DNA of 22,223 nt from DASVEE01 sp036399695 (GTDB lineage: Bacteria > Acidobacteriota > Thermoanaerobaculia > Gp7-AA8): the NCBI GenBank assembly GCA_036399695.1, contig DASWMP010000059.1:1-22223 (forward strand), given 5' to 3'. The notes under the pieces are model-generated. The model made no database searches. It saw only the letters and a list, made by a program, of their open reading frames with translations, and was not told where the DNA came from. The translations under genes and the position numbers were made by a program. Positions within the stretch are counted from its first letter, which is position 1. Each line of letters opens with the position of its first letter. Positions 15,965 to 22,193 of the stretch are shown in pieces.

Positions 15965-16028
15965 AGAAACGAGAGCGCGACGGCGTGTCCTTCTCAATTC
16001 TGCGTTCTGCGCTCTGCGTTCTGCGTTC
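15928..16028. repeat. Heptamer (AACGCAG) inverted array at the glucanase / binding-protein junction
   Basis: Left arm 15928-15958 holds about four AACGCAG units; right arm 15998-16028 holds the reverse CTGCGTT units. The 31-base arms pair at 29 positions around a 39-base loop. The binding-protein start codon (15961) lies in this loop, and the right arm encodes its signal-peptide region. The same unit builds the element at 19215-19322. Confidence 0.8.
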
Positions 16029-17382
16029 GCTTTTCCTTCTCCTCCTGCTCCCCACCTGCTCCCGCACCGCCCCCACCACCACCATCGAGTTCTGGGGCCT
16101 CGGCCGGGAGGGTGAAGTCGTCGCCGAGTTCGTGCCTGAATTCGAGCGGCTCAATCCCGGCATCAAGGTCGACGTCCAGCAGATCCCGTGGACCGCGGCG
16201 CACGAGAAGATGCTGACGGCGCACGTTGGCAACTCCGTGCCCGACATCGCGCAGATGGGGAACACCTGGATCCCGGAGTTCGTCACGATCGGCGCGCTCG
16301 AGCCGCTCGACGGCCATGCGCGTACGCTCGACCGCGGCGACTACTTCGAAGGCATCTGGCAGACGAACGTCGTCGGCACCACGCTCTACGGGATTCCCTG
16401 GTACGTCGATACGCGCGTCCTCTTCTATAACAGCGCGCTCATCCCGATGCCGCCGCGCACCTGGAGCGAATGGATGGCCACGATGGAACGCCTCAAGCGC
16501 GAGAGCGGCCGGAGCGACTTCTATCCGATCCTGCTGCCGACGAACGAGTGGCCGCAGCCGGTGATCCTCGCCCTGCAGCAGCACGCGCCGCTGCTCGCCG
16601 ACAATGCCACGGCCCTGTTCACCGAGCCGCGCTTCCTGGGCGCGTTCGATTTCTACCTGAACATCTACCGCCGCGGCCTCGCGCCGGTCGTCGGCAACAA
16701 CCAGGTCGCGAACCTCTACTCGCAATTCGCCGAAGGGGAGTTCGCGATGTTCATCACCGGCCCCTGGAACGTCGGCGAGATGCGCCGCCGGTTGCCCGCG
16801 TCGATGCAATCGAAATGGGCCACCGCCCCGATGCCCGGGCCGGACGGCACAGCCTATCCGGGCCTCTCGCTCGCCGGCGGCTCCAGTCTCGTCATCTTCA
16901 AGAACTCCGAGAAGAAAGCCGCCGCCTGGAAGTTCATCGAGTTCCTGTCACACCCGGAAATGCAGGCGCGCTTCTACGAAGCGAGCGGCGACCTGCCGGC
17001 GCGCAAGTCGGCCTGGAACGCGCCGTTGCTCGCCAACGACGACAAGCTCCCGGCCTTCCGCGTCCAGCTCGACCACACCGTGCCGCTGCCCCGCGTCCCG
17101 GAGTGGGAGTACATCGCCACGACGATCTTCGAGCAGGGGGACATCGCCGCCCGCAAGCGCCTTACGGCGCGCCAGGCAGGGGAGGCGCTGAACGTGCGCG
17201 TGAACCGCATTCTGGCGAAGAGGCGGTGGGTGCTGGAACGCCGGGGAAACGATAGGACTGATGGGACAACTGGGACTACTGGGACCTATGGGACAAATGA
17301 CAGCTCCATGATCCCCATCGGTCCCATAGGTCCCATCTGTCCCGTTAGTCCTATCGTCTCCTTCGGAGGCCTCGCCTCATGA
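15961..17382 (+). CDS. ABC transporter sugar-binding protein (family 1 solute-binding protein)
   Basis: A 473-residue periplasmic or lipid-anchored binding protein for the two permeases downstream. Residues 1-33 form a signal sequence (MKKRER, then a repeat-encoded hydrophobic run and LLPTC). C33 may be a lipid attachment site, though Pro at -2 is atypical. The mature domain (about 40-430) is family-1 solute-binding: TIEFWGLGREGEVV, VPDIAQMGNTW, LYGIPWYVDTRVLFYN, FAEGEFAMFITGPWNVGEM and SLAGGSSLVIFKNSEKKAAA are typical of the MalE/UgpB-like sugar group. Residues 431-466 are an extra tail encoded by a 9-base repeat (DGTTGTTGTYGT, then IPIGPIGPI). The start lacks a ribosome binding site and overlaps a mini-ORF by ATGA; the stop overlaps the next gene by ATGA. 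Confidence 0.9.
   Translation: MKKRERDGVSFSILRSALCVLRSLFLLLLLPTCSRTAPTTTIEFWGLGREGEVVAEFVPEFERLNPGIKVDVQQIPWTAAHEKMLTAHVGNSVPDIAQMGNTWIPEFVTIGALEPLDGHARTLDRGDYFEGIWQTNVVGTTLYGIPWYVDTRVLFYNSALIPMPPRTWSEWMATMERLKRESGRSDFYPILLPTNEWPQPVILALQQHAPLLADNATALFTEPRFLGAFDFYLNIYRRGLAPVVGNNQVANLYSQFAEGEFAMFITGPWNVGEMRRRLPASMQSKWATAPMPGPDGTAYPGLSLAGGSSLVIFKNSEKKAAAWKFIEFLSHPEMQARFYEASGDLPARKSAWNAPLLANDDKLPAFRVQLDHTVPLPRVPEWEYIATTIFEQGDIAARKRLTARQAGEALNVRVNRILAKRRWVLERRGNDRTDGTTGTTGTYGTNDSSMIPIGPIGPICPVSPIVSFGGLAS
17250..17356. repeat. 9-base-unit inverted array at the binding-protein / permease junction
   Basis: Five to six units of the ATGGGACNN type (17250-17299) face reverse units (17312-17356). The outermost ten bases CGATAGGACT (17250-17259) pair perfectly with 17347-17356, and 17281-17294 pair perfectly with 17321-17334. 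The whole element is coding, forming residues 431-466 of the binding protein. A GGAGG for the next gene follows at 17365-17369, nine bases before its ATG. Confidence 0.8.
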
Positions 17383-18311
17383 CCACCCCGAGCCCCGCGC
17401 CCCGGGCCCCGGGCCCCCGAAAAAGCATCTTCGCCCCCGAGGCGCGCGCCGCCTGGATGTTCCTCATCCCGCCGCTCACGCTCATCGTTCTCTTCTTCGT
17501 CATCCCCGTGCTGATGGGCTTTCTCCTCAGCATGACCGACTTCGACATCTACTCCATCGGCGACGTGGGCGACACGCGCGTCGTCGGCGTCCGCAACTAC
17601 GGCGAGCTGCTGCACAACCCGCTCTTCTGGCAGGCGCTGCGGAACACGCTCTACTACGCGGTCGTCGGCAGCATCCTGACGATCGCCGTCGCCCTCGCCG
17701 CCGCGCTGCTGCTCAACGCGAAGATTGCGCGCTTCAAGCCGCTCTTCCGCACGATCTACTTCGCGCCCGTCGTCACGACCATCGTGGCCGTGGCGGTGAT
17801 CTGGCGCTACCTGTACCACCCGCGCGTCGGGCTGTTCAACCGCGTGCTCGAAGCGGTCGGCATCAACGGCATCGACTGGCTCGGCGATCCGAAATGGGCC
17901 ATGCCGGCCATCATCCTGCTGGCCATCTGGAAGAACTTCGGCTACTCCACCATCATCTTCCTGGCCGGCCTGCAGAACGCGCCCGAAGAGCTGTACGAAG
18001 CCGCGCGCATCGACGGGGCAGGGGAACTGCGTCAGTTCACCGCCATCACGCTGCCGGTCCTCGGCCCGACGTTCGTCTTCGTCAGCGTCATCACCTCCAT
18101 CGGCTACTTCCAGATCTTCGCCGAGCCGTACGTCATGACGCCGGAAGGGGGCCCGCTCAACAGCACCCTGACCATCGTCATGCTCATGTACCGCGAAGGC
18201 TTCCGCTGGTGGAACATGGGCTACGCCTCCGCCATCGCGTTCATCCTCTTCGCCATCGTCGTCGCCGCGACGCTGCTGCAGGTCTTCCTGCGACGGAGGG
18301 AGAATGAGTAG
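17379..18311 (+). CDS. ABC sugar permease, MalF/UgpA-type
   Basis: A 310-residue inner membrane subunit. After a proline-rich N-terminus (2-20) encoded by a GC-rich heptamer array, six hydrophobic segments are visible, starting AWMFLIPPLTLIVLFFVIPV. The EAA loop that contacts the ATPase is EAARIDGAGELRQFTAITLP (about 207-226). Length and order fit MalF-type permeases of the family-1 sugar transporters. The start overlaps the binding-protein stop as ATGA and has GGAGG upstream; the stop overlaps the next permease by 8 bases. It works with the binding protein and second permease to import an oligosaccharide of unknown structure. Confidence 0.93.
   Translation: MTTPSPAPRAPGPRKSIFAPEARAAWMFLIPPLTLIVLFFVIPVLMGFLLSMTDFDIYSIGDVGDTRVVGVRNYGELLHNPLFWQALRNTLYYAVVGSILTIAVALAAALLLNAKIARFKPLFRTIYFAPVVTTIVAVAVIWRYLYHPRVGLFNRVLEAVGINGIDWLGDPKWAMPAIILLAIWKNFGYSTIIFLAGLQNAPEELYEAARIDGAGELRQFTAITLPVLGPTFVFVSVITSIGYFQIFAEPYVMTPEGGPLNSTLTIVMLMYREGFRWWNMGYASAIAFILFAIVVAATLLQVFLRRRENE
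17386..17420 (+). repeat. GC-rich heptamer array (CCCCGGG) in the first permease gene
   Basis: Five consecutive 7-base units CCCCGAG, CCCCGCG, CCCCGGG, CCCCGGG and CCCCCGA encode about residues 3-14 (TPSPAPRAPGPRK). The units are largely self-complementary. It starts 30 bases after the end of the 9-base element. Confidence 0.6.
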
Positions 18312-19209
18312 GCAGTGGGCAGTAGGCAGTAGGCAGGAGAAGAAGCGTGTCCGGGGTTTTGTCCACCGCCAACGGCCAACTGCCAACCGCCAACTGCCCC
18401 TCAAATCGGCGTTCATCCACACGCTGCTCGTCGTCGGCGCGATCGTCACGATCATCCCGCTGCTCTGGATGCTGTCGGCGTCGTTCATGCCGGCCGGCGA
18501 AGCGACGGCCTTTCCGCCACGCCTGCTGCCGAGCCACGTCACGTTCGAGCACTACAGCGCTCTGTTCACCCGCCTCAACCTCGGGCGCTCGTTCTTCAAC
18601 AGCATGGTCATCGCCGTGAGCGCGACGCTGTTCTCGCTCCTCTTCAACTCGATGGCCGGCTACGCCTTCGCCAAGCTCCGCTTCCGCGGCCGCGACCGCA
18701 TCTTCTCGCTGCTCATCGCCGGCCTGGCCATTCCGGCGCAGGTGGCAATGCTGCCGCTGTTCCTCATGCTCAAGTCGATCGGCATGGTCAACACCTACAT
18801 GGGCGCCATCCTCCCGAGCATGGCGACGATCTACGGCATCTTCCTCGTGCGGCAGTTCATGATTTCCCTGCCGGACGAGATCATCGCCGCCGCCCGCATC
18901 GACGGCGCCAGCGAGCTCCGCATCTACTGGTCGATCATCCTCCCGCTCGCGCGCCCCGTCCTGGCCACGCTGGCCATCTTCACCTTCATGTCCGCCTGGA
19001 ACGACTTCATGTGGCCGCTCATCATCCTCACGGACGGCGATAAATACACGCTGCCCGTCGCGGTCGCGAACCTCGTCGGCGAGCACTCCCAGGACCTGGA
19101 GCTGATGATGGCCAGCTCGGTGCTGACGGTCGTGCCGGTGCTGCTGCTGTTCTTCGTGTTGCAGAAGCAGTACATCGCCGGGATGACGGCGGGGTCGGTG
19201 AAGGGATGA
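18304..19209 (+). CDS. ABC sugar permease, MalG/UgpE-type
   Basis: A 301-residue inner membrane subunit. Residues 1-35 are a charged Arg/Gln-rich extension encoded by an inverted heptamer array. The conserved part begins at about 36 (SAFIHTLLVVGAIVTIIPLL), with six membrane segments, the family sequence FFNSMVIAVSATL, and EAA loop EIIAAARIDGASELRIYWSI (about 197-216). GGAGGGAG lies just before the ATG, and the gene overlaps the upstream permease by 8 bases and the next gene by ATGA. It pairs with the first permease. No ATPase gene is in the window, so a shared MsmK/MalK-type subunit from elsewhere is expected. Confidence 0.93.
   Translation: MSRQWAVGSRQEKKRVRGFVHRQRPTANRQLPLKSAFIHTLLVVGAIVTIIPLLWMLSASFMPAGEATAFPPRLLPSHVTFEHYSALFTRLNLGRSFFNSMVIAVSATLFSLLFNSMAGYAFAKLRFRGRDRIFSLLIAGLAIPAQVAMLPLFLMLKSIGMVNTYMGAILPSMATIYGIFLVRQFMISLPDEIIAAARIDGASELRIYWSIILPLARPVLATLAIFTFMSAWNDFMWPLIILTDGDKYTLPVAVANLVGEHSQDLELMMASSVLTVVPVLLLFFVLQKQYIAGMTAGSVKG
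18308..18400. repeat. Heptamer (GGCAGTA) inverted array at the permease / permease junction
   Basis: The left side (18308-18336) has about four units GGCAGTG/GGCAGTA. The right side (about 18366-18400) has the imperfect reverse units CCAACTG/CCAACCG. They can form an imperfect stem around a 30-base loop. The array begins at the stop codon of the first permease and encodes residues 2-33 of the second. Confidence 0.7.
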
Positions 19210-22193
19210 GACACGAACGCAGAACGCAGAACGCAGAATGCAGAATTCAGAATCATCAGCGCGCTCGTTCTCGCCGTTCCGCCTTTCTTCGTTCTGCGTT
19301 CTGCGTTCTGCGTTCTGCATTCGTCGTTCTCCTCTTTCTGCTAGCCCTCCCCCTCACCGCCCAAAACCTCGAACAAGGCCCCTGGCGCCCCGCTCCCGCC
19401 ACGGGCGTGGAGATGCAGCTCACCCGCGCCGCCGCCGGACGCAACGGCGAATCGCTGCGCGTCGACTTCGACTTCAAAGGCCGCGCGGGCTACGCCATCG
19501 CCCGGCGCGACGGCCTGCTCGAACTGCCGGACAACTTCGAGCTCGTCTTCTGGCTGAAGGCCGACGCACCGCGGAACACGCTCGAGGTCAAGCTCATCGA
19601 CGAGTCGGGCGAGAACGTCTGGTGGTCCACCAAACGCGATTACGACTTCCCGACGCAGTGGCGGCGCATCGCCGTCAAGAAGCGCCATCTTGAATTCGCC
19701 TGGGGTCCGCTCGGCGGCGGCCCCGTGCCGAAGCGCATCGCGGCGATGGAGATCGTCGTCACCGCCGGCACGGGCGGCAAGGGCACGGTGTGGCTCGACG
19801 ACGTGCAGCTCGCGCCGCTCGATACCGTCGAAGGAGAGCCCCCCACGCCCGTCATCACCCGCGTAGACGGCCGCACGCTGATCGATCTCGTGCGCCGGCG
19901 CGAGCTCGGCGGCCTCACGATCGCGTGGGGCGCCACGGCGCCGAGCTACGACGTCTCCACCTCCGTCGACGGCCAGGAGTGGGAGACGACGCGCGTCCGC
20001 GACTCCGACGGCGGCCGCGACGACATCTATCTCCCGGATGGCGACGCCCGCTGGATCCGCATCGACGCGGCGCAACCCGTCACCGGAGTGAAGGTGCGCC
20101 CCGCCGACTGGTCGCGGACCCCGAACGACTTCTTCTCTTCCGTGGCCCGCGAGTCCCCGCGCGGCCAGTACCCCCGCTACTTCCTCGGCGAGCAGTCCTA
20201 CTGGACCGTCGTCGGCGCCGACGGCAATCCCGTCGAAGCGCTCATCAGCGAAGACGGCGCCGTCGAAGCAGGGGAGGCGCGTTTCTCCATCGAGCCGTTC
20301 GTTCTCATCGGCGATCGCCGGATCACCTGGGCTGACGTGACGGCGACGCAGTCGCTGGCCGGCGGTTCGCTGCCGGTGCCGGCGGTCACCTGGACGTCAC
20401 CCGAAGTGACGCTCACGATCACGGCATTTGTCGCCGGTGACGCAAAACAATCGACTCTCCACGTCCGCTACCAGCTCGCACAGAGGGGCGTCTCGGTGCC
20501 CCGTCTGCAGTTGAGCATCAGGCCGTTCCAGGTGAATGCGCAATGGCAGTTTCTCAAGCGCACCGGCGGAGTGGTGCCGATCCGGAGCATCACGCGTGAA
20601 GGGGACAGCATTGTCGTGGAGGCGGACCGGCGCGGCGTGGTTCTGCCGCTGACGGCTCCACGCTCATTCGTGACGCGCACGTTCCCCGGCGCGGAAGGGT
20701 TTGCCTCAGCGGAGCTGGAGTTTGACGCGCCGCGGGTGGAGATTGCAGTGCCGTTGAATCAAGACACGATGGTACCCATGGGACAGATGGGACCCATGGG
20801 ACCTATGGGAGAAACGGCTCCCCCCGAGCGCAGCCATAGGTCCCATGAGTCCCATCTGTCCCATCGGTCCCATCGTTCTCTGTCCACTCAGGCTCTGCTC
20901 GACGGCACCCTGCGCCAATGGGCCGGCACGCTGGCCCGTTTCACCGTGGACATCCCCGCGGCACCCGAGCTTTCACGCACGATCCGCAGCAATGCCGCTT
21001 ACATCCTGATCAACCGCGACGGCCCCTCGATTCAGCCCGGCTCGCGTGCCTACGACCGCTCCTGGATTCGCGACGGCTCACTCACCTCCACCGCGCTCCT
21101 GCGGCTCGGCTTCGTCGAGCCGGTGCGGGAGTTCGTCCGCTGGTACGCGAAGCACCTGCGCGACGACGGCTACGTTCCGTGCTGCGTCAGTGCCGCCGGT
21201 GCCGACCCGGTGCCTGAGCACGACAGCCACGGCCAGTTCATCTATCTCGTCGCCGAGATCTACCGGCACACGCACGATCGCAAACTCGTCGAGGAGCTCT
21301 GGCCGGACGTCGTCCGGACCGCCGCTTTCATCGACCGCCTGCGCCACGAGCGCATGACGGAGCGCTACCGCGGCACCGCCTTCTACGGCCTCGTGCCGGA
21401 GTCGATCAGCCACGAGGGCTACTCGGCCAAACCGATGCATTCGTACTGGGACGACTTCTTCATCCTCCGCGGGCTGAAGGACGCCGCGTACCTGGCCGAA
21501 GTTCTCGGCAAGGACGCGACGCCTTATGCGTTGATGCGCGACGAGTTCCGCCGCGACCTGCTCGCCTCCATCGCCCGCACGATGCAGGACCACAAGATCG
21601 ACTACATCCCCGGCTGTGTGGAACTCGGCGATTTCGACGCGACGTCGACCACCGTGGCCGTCTCACCCGTGGACGAAGCGGAGACACTGCCTCGCGAGGC
21701 GCTGCTGCGCACGTTCGAAAAGTACATGGAGAACTTCCGCCTCCGCCGCGACGGCAAGAGCGACTCCGAGGGCTACACCCCCTACGAATGGCGCGTCGTC
21801 GGCACGCTCGTCCGCCTCGGCCGGATCGCCGAAGCCCACGAGACCATGCGCTGGCTCTTCCTCGACCAGCGCCCTCCCGCCTGGAACCACTGGTCCGAGG
21901 GCGTGCGCCATGAAGCGAGACGCGGCGGTTTCATCGGCGACATGCCCCACACCTGGGTCGGCTCCGACTTCATCCGTTCCGCGCTCGACCTCTTCGTCTA
22001 CGAACATGAGGACAAACTCGTCATCGGAGCCGGCGTCCTCCCCGAGTGGCTCGATCGCGGTGTGACCATCGATCACATCTCCACTGCCTGGGGGGAGCTC
22101 GGCTACACGCTGCGCCGCGTCAACGGCAAGACCGAGCTGATCATGCTGCGCACCCCCAACCCACCTGGAGGCATCGTCCACGCGTTTCCATGA
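19206..22193 (+). CDS. Multidomain exported glycosidase with C-terminal (alpha/alpha)6-type domain
   Basis: A 995-residue exported protein. A long basic N-region and repeat-encoded hydrophobic core end at LPLTA-Q, so the signal peptide is about 52 residues. Residues 53-205 resemble a carbohydrate-binding beta-sandwich (ending GTVWLDDVQLAPLD). About 215-305 looks like a F5/8-type (discoidin) module. About 305-520 is further beta-sandwich. Residues 521-557 are a repeat-encoded linker (PMGQMGPMGPMG, then SHRSHESHLSHRSH). From about 565 the helical catalytic-type domain begins, with YDRSWIRDGSLTSTALLRLG (616-635), SEGYTPYEWRVVGTLVRLG and DMPHTWVGSDFIRSALDLF, closing in a small beta domain as in GH65/GH94-like enzymes. 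The exact GH family is not recognised. It starts by ATGA overlap with the second permease and ends at a REP hairpin. The likely role is periplasmic trimming of glucan fragments. Confidence 0.8.
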   Translation: MRHERRTQNAECRIQNHQRARSRRSAFLRSAFCVLRSAFVVLLFLLALPLTAQNLEQGPWRPAPATGVEMQLTRAAAGRNGESLRVDFDFKGRAGYAIARRDGLLELPDNFELVFWLKADAPRNTLEVKLIDESGENVWWSTKRDYDFPTQWRRIAVKKRHLEFAWGPLGGGPVPKRIAAMEIVVTAGTGGKGTVWLDDVQLAPLDTVEGEPPTPVITRVDGRTLIDLVRRRELGGLTIAWGATAPSYDVSTSVDGQEWETTRVRDSDGGRDDIYLPDGDARWIRIDAAQPVTGVKVRPADWSRTPNDFFSSVARESPRGQYPRYFLGEQSYWTVVGADGNPVEALISEDGAVEAGEARFSIEPFVLIGDRRITWADVTATQSLAGGSLPVPAVTWTSPEVTLTITAFVAGDAKQSTLHVRYQLAQRGVSVPRLQLSIRPFQVNAQWQFLKRTGGVVPIRSITREGDSIVVEADRRGVVLPLTAPRSFVTRTFPGAEGFASAELEFDAPRVEIAVPLNQDTMVPMGQMGPMGPMGETAPPERSHRSHESHLSHRSHRSLSTQALLDGTLRQWAGTLARFTVDIPAAPELSRTIRSNAAYILINRDGPSIQPGSRAYDRSWIRDGSLTSTALLRLGFVEPVREFVRWYAKHLRDDGYVPCCVSAAGADPVPEHDSHGQFIYLVAEIYRHTHDRKLVEELWPDVVRTAAFIDRLRHERMTERYRGTAFYGLVPESISHEGYSAKPMHSYWDDFFILRGLKDAAYLAEVLGKDATPYALMRDEFRRDLLASIARTMQDHKIDYIPGCVELGDFDATSTTVAVSPVDEAETLPREALLRTFEKYMENFRLRRDGKSDSEGYTPYEWRVVGTLVRLGRIAEAHETMRWLFLDQRPPAWNHWSEGVRHEARRGGFIGDMPHTWVGSDFIRSALDLFVYEHEDKLVIGAGVLPEWLDRGVTIDHISTAWGELGYTLRRVNGKTELIMLRTPNPPGGIVHAFP
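19215..19322. repeat. Heptamer (AACGCAG) inverted array at the permease / glycosidase junction
   Basis: Left arm 19215-19245 has four to five AACGCAG/AATGCAG units; right arm 19292-19322 has the reverse CTGCGTT units. The 31-base arms match at 29 positions around a 46-base loop. The array starts 9 bases after the glycosidase ATG and encodes both the basic N-region (RTQNAECRIQN) and the hydrophobic core (FLRSAFCVLRSAF) of its signal peptide. Confidence 0.8.
20767..20875. repeat. 9-base-unit inverted array inside the glycosidase gene
   Basis: Five ATGGGACNN-type units face five reverse TCCCATNNN units across a spacer of about 25 bases. Bases 20780-20793 pair perfectly with 20849-20862. The unit length keeps frame, so the forward half is read as repeated Met-Gly-Pro/Gln and the reverse half as repeated Ser-His-X, at residues 521-557 between the beta-sandwich and helical domains. 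Confidence 0.85.

Noticed and set aside
15928..20875. CRISPR array
   Set aside because: Units are 7 or 9 bases, directly adjacent with no unique spacers, and are inverted about a centre; no cas genes are present.
20767..20875. Collagen-like Met-Gly-Pro segment as a functional domain
   Set aside because: Only about four triplets and fully explained by a 9-base DNA repeat that also occurs between genes; the reverse arm gives an unrelated Ser-His-X peptide.
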